A stretch of 64,000 bases of DNA from VAZQ01 sp034669045 (GCA_034669045.1 JAXDOD010000096.1:11436-75435), one strand, 5' to 3'; positions 1 through 8,284 are shown, numbered from the stretch's first letter. The notes: generated by a model from the letters alone, not told the origin. Numbers and translations: made by a program.

Positions 1-113
1 GCTCCGATTGTCGCCGCACGCGTCCGCCGGCTTCGACCACAGAACGCGCGCCAGCGAATATTCCCTATCGCGGCCGCGTTGCAATAAGATGCCGCTCCAG
101 GGAGAAGCAAGTC

Positions 114-1286
114 ATGCAGCATGATAGCATCAGGCTCTTCACATGGTTCGCCGCAATCGCCTCCGCGGCGCTCTGCACCTTGGGATCCGCCGGCATGACA
201 CAGGCCGCAGACGACGATCCGCCGCTCAATCTGGCACGTGACGGCTTCTTCTCCGTCGGCGGCAAGACCACCACGGTCAACGGCAAGAGCTACATGGCCG
301 GCCAGATGTACGTCGAGATGCGCGTTCCGGCGAAGCAGACGCATCCCTATCCGATCATCATGGTGCACGGCGGCACCCGCTCCGGCACCACCTTCACGGG
401 CACGCCCGATGGCCGCGAAGGCTGGGCGCAGTATTTCGCGCGCCGCGGCTATGCGGTCTACGTCGTCGACCAGCCCGGCCGCGCGCGTTCCAGCTATCTC
501 GACGTGCTGGGACCGCAGAAGCTCGCCGACGGCGACAGCGGCCAGCGCCGCTACCTGCAGCAGGAGAAATACAAGCTGTGGCCGCAGGCGCACCTGCACA
601 CGCAGTGGCCGGGCAGCGGCGAGCCGGACGATCCGGTCACCCTGCAGATGGTCGGCAGCTACGTGCCCGAGCTCGACGATTTCGCCCGGCAGCAGGTGCT
701 CAGCCGCGACGCGCTCGTTGCGCTGTTGGACAAAATCGGACCGTCGATCCTGCTCGTGCACTCGCAGGCCGGCGCCATCGGCTGGCCGGTCGCCGATGCG
801 CGGCCGAACCTGGTCAAGGCGGTGGTCGGCGTCGAGCCGAACGGGCCGCCGGTGCACACCGTCGAGTTCACCGGCGCGCCGAACTGGTTCAAGGAGGGCG
901 GCATCGGGCTCAGCTACGGCATCACGGCGGTCCCGCTCGCCTACGACCCGCCGGTCAGGGACGCCGCCGAGCTCACGTGGGTGAAGGAGGAGAAGCCGGA
1001 CGGTGACGGGCTGCTGGCCTGCTGGAAGCAGGCGGAGCCGGCGCGCAAGCTGCCGAACCTGAAGATGCCGATCCTGGTGCTCATGAGCGAGGCCTCCTAC
1101 CACGCGCCCTACGACCACTGCACCGTGAAGTTCCTGCAGCAGGCGGGCGTCAAGACCGATTTCATCAAGCTCGCCGACCAGGGCATCAAGGGCAACAGCC
1201 ACGTCATGATGCAGGAGAAGAACTCCAAGGAGATCGCCGGCGTGATCTACGGCTGGCTGGAGAAGAGCGTGGCGGCGACGCAGTAG
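114..1286 (+). CDS. secreted alpha/beta hydrolase
   Basis: This 390-residue protein looks like an exported alpha/beta-hydrolase-fold esterase; the substrate cannot be told. Residues 1-32 are a signal peptide ending near TQA-ADD. An oxyanion-type HGG follows at about residue 84. The nucleophile elbow is VHSQAG (serine near 217), a variant of G-x-S-x-G. A candidate catalytic histidine lies in GNSHVMM near 362. The ATG start follows an AGGGAGAA ribosome binding site at normal spacing. It stands alone and converges on mutM. The fold call is fairly secure, but dehalogenase, lactonase or peptidase activity are all possible. Confidence 0.75.
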   Translation: MQHDSIRLFTWFAAIASAALCTLGSAGMTQAADDDPPLNLARDGFFSVGGKTTTVNGKSYMAGQMYVEMRVPAKQTHPYPIIMVHGGTRSGTTFTGTPDGREGWAQYFARRGYAVYVVDQPGRARSSYLDVLGPQKLADGDSGQRRYLQQEKYKLWPQAHLHTQWPGSGEPDDPVTLQMVGSYVPELDDFARQQVLSRDALVALLDKIGPSILLVHSQAGAIGWPVADARPNLVKAVVGVEPNGPPVHTVEFTGAPNWFKEGGIGLSYGITAVPLAYDPPVRDAAELTWVKEEKPDGDGLLACWKQAEPARKLPNLKMPILVLMSEASYHAPYDHCTVKFLQQAGVKTDFIKLADQGIKGNSHVMMQEKNSKEIAGVIYGWLEKSVAATQ

Positions 1287-1340
1287 CGTTTGTTGCTGGA
1301 GCGGTTCTTGCTGTGCTCGCGCCGCAGACTCGCTGGGCTT

Positions 1341-1361
1341 CCTCTCCGGTCGGGGGAGAGG
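1341..1361. terminator. hairpin between convergent genes
   Basis: CCTCTCC and GGAGAGG form a 7-bp stem around a 7-base loop, between the convergent hydrolase and mutM. There is no U-tract. It may be a bidirectional terminator or a degenerate copy of the CCTCTCCCC...GGGGAGAGG intergenic repeat seen elsewhere in the window. Confidence 0.35.
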
Positions 1362-1440
1362 TGACCCGCGGCGTGGCCCGCGCCAACGCGATCCAGAATT
1401 TTGAAACAACTGAGCGCGCGCGGGCACCGCGCCACCAGCA

Positions 1441-2322
1441 TCACCGCTGGCACACCGGACAGAAGAACGTCGAGCGTCCGGTCTGCACGATGCGCCGGAT
1501 CGTGCCCTTGCATCCCGGCGTCGGGCAGGCGGCGCCTTCGCGGTCGTAGACCCGGAAATTGTGCTGGAACAGCCCGAGCTCGCCGTCGGTCCGCTTGTGG
1601 TCGCGCAGCGACGAACCGCCGGCCTTGATCGCCTCGTGCAGCACGTCCTTGATGCCGGCGACCAGCCGGCGCGCGTGCTCGTTGGGCGCGCCGGACCGCG
1701 TCGCGATCGTGGAGGCGCGCCGCTTCGGCGACAGCCGCGCACGATGCAGCGCCTCGCAGACATAGATGTTGCCGAGCCCGGCCACCACGCGCTGGTCGGA
1801 GAGCGCGGCCTTCAGCGAGGTCTTCTTGCCCCGGCAGGCGCGCGCCAGCATGGCGGCATCGAAGGCGTTGCCGAGTGGCTCCGGCCCGAGCGCGCGCAAG
1901 AGCGGCTCCTGGTCGAGCTGGTCGTGCGGGACGAGCTTCATGGAGCCGAAGCGACGCGGATCGTTGAACGAGATGCGCGCGCCCGACGACATGTGGAACA
2001 CGACGTGATCGTGCGTGTCACGCTTCGAGCGCTGGTGATGAAAGGCGCCGGGCGTCGTCTCGGCGTGTTGTTTCACGACGCGGAACGAGCCCGACATGCC
2101 GAGATGCATCAGCAGCACCTCGCCCGAGGAGAGGTCGGCGAGCAGATATTTGGCGCGCCGCCCGAGCCCGATGACGCTGCGGCCTTCGAGCCGCGCCGCG
2201 AAATCCTTCGGCAGGGGCCAGCGCAGATCGCCGCGATGCGCCTCCACCTTGTCGAAGCGCGCGCCTTCCATCACCGGCTCGAGCCCGCGCCGCACCGTCT
2301 CCACTTCGGGCAGTTCGGGCAT
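1441..2322 (-). CDS. mutM: formamidopyrimidine-DNA glycosylase
   Basis: MutM (Fpg) removes 8-oxoguanine and ring-opened purines and nicks the abasic site. The 293-residue protein begins M-PELPEVETV, so the catalytic N-terminal proline and the following glutamate are present. A conserved lysine lies in RRAKYLL near residue 58. The C-terminal zinc finger reads CPTPGC ... CPVC. The frame stays open far upstream to 3306, but family alignment fixes the start at 2322. It is divergent from ubiE with 78 bp between the starts, the classic Rhizobiales arrangement. Confidence 0.97.
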   Translation of the reverse strand: MPELPEVETVRRGLEPVMEGARFDKVEAHRGDLRWPLPKDFAARLEGRSVIGLGRRAKYLLADLSSGEVLLMHLGMSGSFRVVKQHAETTPGAFHHQRSKRDTHDHVVFHMSSGARISFNDPRRFGSMKLVPHDQLDQEPLLRALGPEPLGNAFDAAMLARACRGKKTSLKAALSDQRVVAGLGNIYVCEALHRARLSPKRRASTIATRSGAPNEHARRLVAGIKDVLHEAIKAGGSSLRDHKRTDGELGLFQHNFRVYDREGAACPTPGCKGTIRRIVQTGRSTFFCPVCQR

Positions 2323-2400
2323 GGTTAACTCCGCCTCCCGCCAGACATAGCGCCCCCTGCTCCGCCGCGCTATGGTCCTGCCTGACAAGGACAATTGGCC

Positions 2401-3192
2401 ATGCCCGAACCCGGCGAGAATACCCATTTCGGCTTCCGCGAGGTGCCGCTTGCGGACAAGCAGGCGCTGGTCGACGACGTCTTCCGCAGCGTGGCGGCGC
2501 GCTACGACCTGATGAACGACCTGATGTCGGGGGGGCTGCATCGCGCCTGGAAGGACGCGCTGGTGACGGCGGTCGATCCGCCGACAAAAGGCCGCCCCGG
2601 CGGTCTCGACGAAAAAATCCCGCGGCCCTTCGCGCTGCTCGATCTTGCCGGCGGCACCGGCGATATCGCCTTCCGAGTAATCGCGGAGGGCGGCGCCGGC
2701 ACGCGCGTGACCGTCGCCGACATCAACCCCGACATGCTCGCGGTCGGGCGCGCGCGGGCGGCCGAGCGCGGGCTCGACGACGCCATCGCCTTCGTCGAAG
2801 GCAATGCCGAGGCGCTGCCGTTTCCCGACCGCGCCTTCGATGCGGTGACGATCGCCTTCGGCATCCGCAATGTGCCGCGCATCGATGTGGCGCTCAAGGA
2901 ATGCCATCGCGTGCTCAGGCATGGCGGGCGCTTCCTGTGCCTCGAATTCTCCACCGTCGACGTGCCGGGGCTCGATGCGCTCTACGACTTCTATTCGTTC
3001 AACGTCATTCCGGCGCTCGGGCAGGCGGTCGCCGGAGAGCGTGAGGCCTATCGCTACCTGGTCGAGTCGATCCGCCGCTTCCCGCGCCCCGATGTCTTTG
3101 CCGAGATGCTGCGCGCCGCGGGCTTCGCGCGGGTGTCGTTCCGCCCGATGTCCGGCGGCATCGTTGCGCTGCATTCGGGCTGGCGGTTGTGA
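2401..3192 (+). CDS. ubiE: ubiquinone C-methyltransferase UbiE
   Basis: UbiE is a SAM-dependent C-methyltransferase of ubiquinone (and menaquinone) synthesis. The 263-residue protein has SAM motif I LDLAGGTGD near residue 79, an acidic VADINPDML after strand 2, and the family signature IAFGIRNV. An in-frame TTG lies two codons upstream, but the ATG at 2401 fits family length better. About 20 extra residues (PPTKGRPGG region) interrupt the N-terminal part, which is common in Rhizobiales homologues. The next gene is ubiB, another ubiquinone gene. Confidence 0.95.
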   Translation: MPEPGENTHFGFREVPLADKQALVDDVFRSVAARYDLMNDLMSGGLHRAWKDALVTAVDPPTKGRPGGLDEKIPRPFALLDLAGGTGDIAFRVIAEGGAGTRVTVADINPDMLAVGRARAAERGLDDAIAFVEGNAEALPFPDRAFDAVTIAFGIRNVPRIDVALKECHRVLRHGGRFLCLEFSTVDVPGLDALYDFYSFNVIPALGQAVAGEREAYRYLVESIRRFPRPDVFAEMLRAAGFARVSFRPMSGGIVALHSGWRL

Positions 3193-3234
3193 GCGATGTC
3201 CGAACGACGGGGCACGCGGCTGACCATCGGTAGC

Positions 3235-3491
3235 GCCACAGCGTTCCCTCCCCCCTTGAGTGGTAGGGTGGGCAAAGGCGCCGGCACATTCCTTTCGCGT
3301 GGGCAAAGTCTATCGTGCGCCGTGCCCACGCGGATGCGTCGGGGCAAGCGACTTTGCCCACCCTACAATGCTGTTCGTGTTCGGGCTGTGATCTTGAGGG
3401 GGAGGGACAGGGAGAGGGGTGTGGGGCGAACTCTGCATTCAACAACCACCCCCACCGCACAAGGGGGAGGGGGGCAAACCGAGTTCGCCGC
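3235..3491. repeat. intergenic repeat copy A, interrupted
   Basis: This copy fills most of the 335-bp ubiE-ubiB gap. It opens with a 23-bp box (GCCACAGCGTTCCCTCC then CCCCTT) that recurs at 5178 and 21584. Its core GGGGGAGGGACAGGGAGAGG is shared with those copies. It closes with CAAACCGAGTTCGCCGC (3475-3491), recurring at 21690 and 36031. The core is split by a second element at 3261-3392. No ORF here looks real. Confidence 0.6.
3261..3392. mobile_element. nested small palindromic element
   Basis: A 15-bp perfect inverted repeat, GTAGGGTGGGCAAAG (3263-3277) and its complement (3352-3366), bounds a 104-bp palindromic core. The segment 3261-3392 lies between two copies of CTTGAG (3255-3260 and 3393-3398). 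Removing the segment and one CTTGAG restores the uninterrupted core seen in the sister repeats. This looks like insertion of a non-autonomous element with a 6-bp target duplication; the insertion event is inferred. Confidence 0.5.
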
Positions 3492-3527
3492 GCCGCCAGT
3501 CGCCATCCACACCACCGCGAGATCACC

Positions 3528-5099
3528 ATGATCTCCGCCGTTTCCCACCTCGCCCGCCTCACCCGCGCCGGCTTCGTGTTCGTGCGCGAGGGCGTGGTCG
3601 CGCTGATCGATCCGAAGCCGCTGCCGCTCCCCGCGCGCGCGGCCCTGCGGCTTGCGCGCCTGATCGAAAAGCCGGCCGCCAGCGCGGCATCGGCGCGGCT
3701 CGCCGCGGCGCTCACGCGGCTCGGCCCGGCCTACGTCAAGCTCGGCCAGTTCCTGGCGACGCGGCCCGACGTGGTGGGCGCCGCGCTGGCGCGCGATCTC
3801 GAGACGCTGCAGGACAAGATGGCGCCGTTCCCGCAGGCGGACGCGGAGCGCAGCATCGAGGAGGCGTTCGGCAAGCCGCTGCGCGAGGTCTATGCCTGGT
3901 TCGGTCCGCCGGTGGCGGCCGCCTCGATCGCGCAGGTGCATCGCGCCACGGTCGCCGGCGCGGCCGGCGGCCGGGAGGTCGCGGTCAAAGTGCTGCGCCC
4001 CGGCATCGACCGGCGCTTCAGAGCGGATGTCGACGCCTTCATGTTCGCCGCCCGCAACGCCGAAAAATTGTCCTCGGAGGCGCGCCGGCTGCGCCTGATC
4101 GAGACGGTCGAGACGCTGCGGCGCTCGGTCACCATCGAGATGGACCTGCGGCTCGAAGCCGCCGCGCTGTCGGAGATGGCCGACAACACCCGGGACGATC
4201 CCGATTTCCGCGTGCCCACGGTCGACTGGGAGCGCAACGCGCGCAACGTGCTCACGCTGGAATGGATCGACGGCACGCCGCTCAACGATCGCGCGACGCT
4301 CAAGGCCAAGGGCTTCGATCTGGTGGCGCTCGCCCGCGCCGTGATCCAGACGTTCCTTCGCCACGCGCTGCGCGACGGCTTCTTCCACGCCGACTTCCAT
4401 CCCGGCAACCTGTTCGTCGACGCCGGCGGGAAGCTGACCGCGGTCGATTTCGGCATCATGGGACGGCTGGGGCCGAAGGAGCGGCGCTTTCTCGCCGAGA
4501 TCCTCTACGGCTTCATCACCCGCAACTATCAGCGCACCGCCGAGGTGCATTTCGAGGCCGGCTACGTGCCGCGGCACCATTCGGTCGAGAGCTTCGCGCA
4601 GGCGATCCGCGCCATCGGCGAGCCGATCCACAAGCGCACCGCCGAAGACATCTCGATGGCGAAGCTGCTGATGCTGCTGTTCGAGGTCACCGGTCTGTTC
4701 GACATGCGCACGCGCCCGGAGCTCCTGCTGCTGCAGAAGACCATGGTGGTGGTCGAGGGCGTCGCGCGCACGCTCGATCCCAGGCTCGACATGTGGGCGG
4801 TGGCCGAGCCGGTGGTGCGCGAATGGATCGAGCGGCATCTCGGCCCGGCCGGCCGGATCGAGGGCGCGACCGGCGGCGCCGTCGAGGTCGGCCGCTTCCT
4901 CGGCGAGGTGCCCCGGATTCTCTCGCGTGGTGCCGTTCTCGTCGAGCAACTCGACGCGATCACGCGCGATGGCCTGCTGCTTTCGCCCGCGACGGTGGCG
5001 GCGATCGGCCGCGCCGAAGCGCGCCGCAACCGCTCGACCACGCTGGCGCTGTGGACCATCGCGGCGCTGCTCGGCGTGCTGATCTTCATCGCCTGGTGA
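3528..5099 (+). CDS. ubiB: ubiquinone biosynthesis kinase-like UbiB
   Basis: UbiB is an atypical ABC1/ADCK-family kinase-like ATPase supporting ubiquinone synthesis at the inner membrane. The 523-residue length is normal. It shows the KxGQ signature in KLGQFLATRPD near residue 71, the catalytic-loop-like HADFHPGN near 287, and the metal-binding DFG in VDFGIMG near 306. A hydrophobic helix (TLALWTIAALLGVLIFIAW) ends the protein and should anchor it. The ATG at 3528 was chosen because all upstream in-frame sequence is intergenic repeat. Confidence 0.95.
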   Translation: MISAVSHLARLTRAGFVFVREGVVALIDPKPLPLPARAALRLARLIEKPAASAASARLAAALTRLGPAYVKLGQFLATRPDVVGAALARDLETLQDKMAPFPQADAERSIEEAFGKPLREVYAWFGPPVAAASIAQVHRATVAGAAGGREVAVKVLRPGIDRRFRADVDAFMFAARNAEKLSSEARRLRLIETVETLRRSVTIEMDLRLEAAALSEMADNTRDDPDFRVPTVDWERNARNVLTLEWIDGTPLNDRATLKAKGFDLVALARAVIQTFLRHALRDGFFHADFHPGNLFVDAGGKLTAVDFGIMGRLGPKERRFLAEILYGFITRNYQRTAEVHFEAGYVPRHHSVESFAQAIRAIGEPIHKRTAEDISMAKLLMLLFEVTGLFDMRTRPELLLLQKTMVVVEGVARTLDPRLDMWAVAEPVVREWIERHLGPAGRIEGATGGAVEVGRFLGEVPRILSRGAVLVEQLDAITRDGLLLSPATVAAIGRAEARRNRSTTLALWTIAALLGVLIFIAW

Positions 5100-5177
5100 G
5101 TGACGAAGCGCGGCGGCCGCGAGATCCCAACGCTTCAGACGTTACGCACGGCTTTTGCTGGCGTGGCGAACGCTGGT

Positions 5178-5330
5178 GCCACAACGTTCCCTCCCCCCTT
5201 GCGGGGGAGGGACAGGGAGAGGGGTGCAGGAAAGACTGAGTCCGGAACCACCCCTCTCCCCAACCCTCCCCGGCAAGGGGCGTTCACGCCCGTCTTCGAC
5301 GGGCGGTGGGGGGAGGGAGCCCACCGCGGA
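5178..5330. repeat. intergenic repeat copy B
   Basis: This second copy of the family begins GCCACAACGTTCCCTCC, has the core GGGGGAGGGACAGGGAGAGG, and carries a degenerate end box AGACTGAGTCCGG near 5233. Further CCCCTCTCCCC and GGGGGGAGGG segments follow. It occupies most of the 362-bp gap between ubiB and the next gene. The rest of the gap (5331-5461) holds a pair of direct repeats, CCGCTGACAG[T/G]GCGTCA, at about 5336 and 5384 and a small TCACG/CGTGA palindrome near 5407. No gene is evident. Confidence 0.5.
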
Positions 5331-5461
5331 TGCCGCGCTGACAGTGCGTCATATGCAAGCGGAAGAGGAGCCCACCTGATTATGCCGCTGACAGGGCGTC
5401 ACATCACGTCGCGTGACGTCACCTCACGCCGCCGTCGCGGACAAGAGTCACCTCTCGCCGG

Positions 5462-6148
5462 TCACTGGAAGAAATCCATTTTCGCGTAGCGGAACCACAC
5501 CGTGTTCGCCGGCGCGACCGAGATCGGGCCGTTGATGCCGAAGACCGCGACCTCGAACTTGTCGCCCGCCTTGACCGCGGTCCCGAGCACGACGCGGTTG
5601 GGAATGTTGTGGCCCTGGATCGTGGCCGGCGCCGGGTAGCCGGCCTTGCGCGGCACATCGCCGTTGACCCACACTTCCGCATAATCGTCGACCAGCACGT
5701 CGAGCACCACCACCGATGGTTTTGCCAGATCGAAGCTGCCGAGCTTGGCCGGCATGGTGAAGCTTGCGCGGTACCACATGAAGGCCACGTGGCCGCCGCT
5801 GCGCCGCGCCGCCAGATCCTTGGCGTCGATCGCCTCCCATTTCGAATCATCGAAGCCCTTGATGCCGGCCTTCGGCTCGATGCTGTAAGTGGTCTTGTAT
5901 TTAGGCATGGCGCCCTCGATGGCGGGCACTTCGACGATCTTCACGTCCGCCACCTTCCATTGCGCGCCGAACGCCGTGACACCCTCCTGCGTCATGAGGT
6001 TGATGGAGTGTGACGGCGGCAACGAGGGCGGCATGATCGGCGCCGGCGGCACCGATGGCGGCTGCGCGACCGAGGTCGTGGGACTCATCTGCGAAGCCAT
6101 GACCAGCGCGGCGCCCGCAATCAGCCGGACAACATCCTTCCTGCGCAT
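5462..6148 (-). CDS. exported beta-sandwich protein of unknown function
   Basis: The 228-residue product has a signal peptide (residues 1-29, ending TTSVAQ-PP) and then a proline-rich stretch. The C-terminal half resembles a galactose-binding-like jelly roll as in carbohydrate-active enzymes: a tryptophan-lined WYRASF strand, then DDYAEVWVNG, then NRVVLGTAVKAGDKFEVAVF. No catalytic residues can be assigned. The start at 6148 follows a strong GGGGAGGAAG site; the upstream extension is arginine-rich noise. It is probably a periplasmic or cell-surface binding protein. The next minus-strand ORF upstream is also secreted. Confidence 0.7.
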   Translation of the reverse strand: MRRKDVVRLIAGAALVMASQMSPTTSVAQPPSVPPAPIMPPSLPPSHSINLMTQEGVTAFGAQWKVADVKIVEVPAIEGAMPKYKTTYSIEPKAGIKGFDDSKWEAIDAKDLAARRSGGHVAFMWYRASFTMPAKLGSFDLAKPSVVVLDVLVDDYAEVWVNGDVPRKAGYPAPATIQGHNIPNRVVLGTAVKAGDKFEVAVFGINGPISVAPANTVWFRYAKMDFFQ

Positions 6149-6230
6149 TTTCTTCCTCCCCTTCTCTGCCACCATTACGAGGGTGGACGATGAGGAGCGT
6201 AGCAGCATGCACCGGCGAACGATATCGGGG

Positions 6231-6575
6231 CTATTTTGGCCGCACGGTCGGATCGCCGCCGGGGCTTCCGGGCGGCGGAATGACCGGCGTGTTTCCCCCG
6301 CCCGGCGGCGGCGTCGCGATATCGCGGTCGGCACTCGGCGGTGGACAGATGACGCCGTCGGAGCGCGACAGGGTGTCGCTCAGATTGCTGCCGCCTTGGC
6401 CGCGCGTCTGCGGATTCGAGCCGTCTCCGGGGACGATTTCCGCCGAGCAATTCGGCGGGGCGGCGCGCGGTTGCGGAGATGGCGCGGACGGTCGCTCCTG
6501 CGCGGCCGCGGCGGCGGAGGCGAGGATCACGGCGCTCAGCGCTGCGGCCGCCGCGCGCGGGAACGAGCTGTTCAT
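6231..6575 (-). CDS. small secreted proline-rich protein
   Basis: The 114-residue product starts with a signal peptide (MNSSFPRAAAAALSAV..., cleavage after AAAAAQ). The mature chain is rich in Pro, Gly and Ser with two cysteines (PPNCSAE and GVICPPP) that could form one disulfide. The ATG at 6575 follows AGGGAGCC. I recognise no domain. The conserved-looking segment GDGSNPQTRGQGGSNLSDTL between the cysteines argues for a real protein. Confidence 0.65.
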   Translation of the reverse strand: MNSSFPRAAAAALSAVILASAAAAAQERPSAPSPQPRAAPPNCSAEIVPGDGSNPQTRGQGGSNLSDTLSRSDGVICPPPSADRDIATPPPGGGNTPVIPPPGSPGGDPTVRPK

Positions 6576-6770
6576 GCGAGGGCTCCCTTGTTCATGAGAC
6601 AACGGGTTCCCACGCGACCGGGTTCCCCTCCCGGCGCGTCAGGCCAGGCTTCAGGGGCGACGCGAGACCTTCACTTGCGCGCCCAACAGCTGGATTGCTA
6701 TTGAGATTGCCTCGGGATCGCGCATACCCCACCTGCACGGCGTTGCGCGCGGCGGACCGGAGCTGATTGC

Positions 6771-6791
6771 ATTGATTGCAGTGCAATCAAT
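6771..6791. promoter_or_regulatory. perfect palindrome upstream of coaBC
   Basis: ATTGATTGCA and TGCAATCAAT are perfect inverted arms around one central G. A further half-site, TGATTGC, lies just upstream at 6764. The palindrome ends 32 bp before the coaBC ATG. Because coaBC here begins with a DNA-binding ribbon-helix-helix domain, this is a natural candidate autoregulatory operator (inference). Confidence 0.5.
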
Positions 6792-6804
6792 GCTCTGCTA
6801 TCCT
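6776..6804 (+). promoter_or_regulatory. candidate sigma-70-type coaBC promoter
   Basis: TTGCAG (6776-6781) and TATCCT (6799-6804) are 17 bp apart and lie just before coaBC, predicting a very short leader. The -35 hexamer sits inside the palindrome, so a protein bound there would block the promoter. The match is by eye only. Confidence 0.35.
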
Positions 6805-6823
6805 GCCACTTTGCCGGGACACC

Positions 6824-8284
6824 ATGGCCAGCATCACCATCCGCCAGCTCGACGAGGAGCTCAAGCAGCGCCTGCGGCTGCGGGCGGCGGCCCATGGCCG
6901 CTCGATGGAGGACGAGGTCCGCACCATCTTGCGCGGCGCCGCCGGCGGGAACGACCGCAGCGGCAGCGGATCGCCGGCCGGCACACCTACCGGCGCGGCA
7001 GCCGTCTCGCACCGGATGGGCCGGCCGGCGCCCCGCCCCGATCATCCAGCGGCCACCACGACGCAGCGAGTTCTGCTGATCATCGGCGGCGGCATCGCGG
7101 CCTATAAGTCGCTCGACCTGATCCGGCGGCTGCAGGAACGCGGCGCCGCGGTGCGCTGCATCCTCACCCGGGCGGCGCAGGCGTTCATCACGCCGCTGTC
7201 CGCCGGCGCGCTCTGCGGCCAACGCGCCTTCACCGACCTGTTCGATCCGGCGAGCGAGCTCGACGTCGGCCATATCCGGCTCGCGCGCGACACGGATCTG
7301 ATCGTGGTGGCGCCCGCGACCGCCGACCTCATGGCGAAGATGGCGCACGGCCACGCCGACGACCTCGCGACCGCGGTCCTGCTCGCGACCGACCGGCCGA
7401 TCCTGCTCGCGCCCGCCATGAACCCGGTGATGTGGGCGCACAAGGCGACGCAGCGCAACCTCGCGCAGCTCGCCGCCGACGGCATCGCGGTGGTCGGACC
7501 AAACGCCGGCGAAATGGCGGAGCGCGGCGAAGCCGGCACCGGCCGCATGGCGGAGCCGCCCGAGATCGCCGCCGCGGTCGAACGGCTTCTCGGCCCGGCG
7601 CAGGACGCCACGTCCTCGACCGCCAGGGCGCTCGCGGGCAGGCGCGTGGTGGTCACCTCGGGGCCGACGCACGAGCCGATCGATCCGGTGCGCTATATCG
7701 CCAACCGCTCCTCCGGCAAGCAGGGCCACGCCATCGCGGCCGCGGCGGCCGCCGCCGGAGCCGACGTGATCCTGGTGTCGGGGCCGGTCCACGTTGCCGA
7801 TCCGGCCGGCGTTCGGGTGATCAAGGTCGAGACCGCGCGCGAGATGTACGAGGCGGTCGAGCACGCGCTCCCCGCCGACGCCGCCGTATTCGCCGCCGCG
7901 GTCGCCGACTGGCGCGTCGCCGAGCCCGGGCGCGAGAAGATCAAGAAGGCCAAGGGCCGGACGCCGGCGCTGGCGTTCATCGAGAATCGGGACATCCTCG
8001 CGGCCGTCGCGCAGCGCCGGGCGGAACGGCCGCAACTCGTGATCGGCTTTGCGGCCGAGACCGAGAACGTCGTCGCCAATGCCCGGGCCAAGCTCAAGCG
8101 CAAGGGCTGCGATTGGATCGTGGCCAACGACGTCTCGCCCGCGACCGGAATCATGGGCGGCGACATGAACAGCGTGCATCTCGTCACTCGCGAGGGCGTC
8201 GAATCCTGGCCGCCGCAATCCAAGGACGAGGTCGCGCACGCGCTGGTCGCCCGCATCGCCCGGTGGCTGGCCGGAGGCCCCTGA
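6824..8284 (+). CDS. coaBC: RHH-fused CoaBC (PPC decarboxylase/PPC synthetase)
   Basis: CoaBC joins cysteine to 4'-phosphopantothenate (CoaB) and decarboxylates the product (CoaC, an FMN enzyme) in coenzyme A synthesis. The 486-residue protein has three parts. Residues 1-38 (MASITIRQLDEELKQRL..., HGRSMEDEVR) read as a FitA/Arc-type ribbon-helix-helix antitoxin domain. CoaC spans about 83-255 with VGHIRL (catalytic His), APATADL and PAMNPVMW. CoaB spans about 275-486 with NRSSGK, VADWR and EKIKK. The usual CoaC clamp cysteine (ACGxxGxGR) is replaced: the segment reads AERGEAGTGR. The ATG at 6824 begins the RHH domain. Its stop overlaps the dut start by one base. Confidence 0.95.
   Translation: MASITIRQLDEELKQRLRLRAAAHGRSMEDEVRTILRGAAGGNDRSGSGSPAGTPTGAAAVSHRMGRPAPRPDHPAATTTQRVLLIIGGGIAAYKSLDLIRRLQERGAAVRCILTRAAQAFITPLSAGALCGQRAFTDLFDPASELDVGHIRLARDTDLIVVAPATADLMAKMAHGHADDLATAVLLATDRPILLAPAMNPVMWAHKATQRNLAQLAADGIAVVGPNAGEMAERGEAGTGRMAEPPEIAAAVERLLGPAQDATSSTARALAGRRVVVTSGPTHEPIDPVRYIANRSSGKQGHAIAAAAAAAGADVILVSGPVHVADPAGVRVIKVETAREMYEAVEHALPADAAVFAAAVADWRVAEPGREKIKKAKGRTPALAFIENRDILAAVAQRRAERPQLVIGFAAETENVVANARAKLKRKGCDWIVANDVSPATGIMGGDMNSVHLVTREGVESWPPQSKDEVAHALVARIARWLAGGP

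Noticed and set aside
2323..3306. Minus-strand frame upstream of mutM open to 3306
   Set aside because: It lies antisense to ubiE, and the MutM N-terminus (PELPEVE) must follow the start Met, so the real start is 2322.
3419..5239. 606-codon frame overlapping ubiB
   Set aside because: It is an out-of-frame shadow of ubiB rich in Arg and Ala, with no family features.
6698..8239. 513-codon minus-strand frame opposite coaBC
   Set aside because: It is a shadow of coaBC without a ribosome binding site or recognisable domain.
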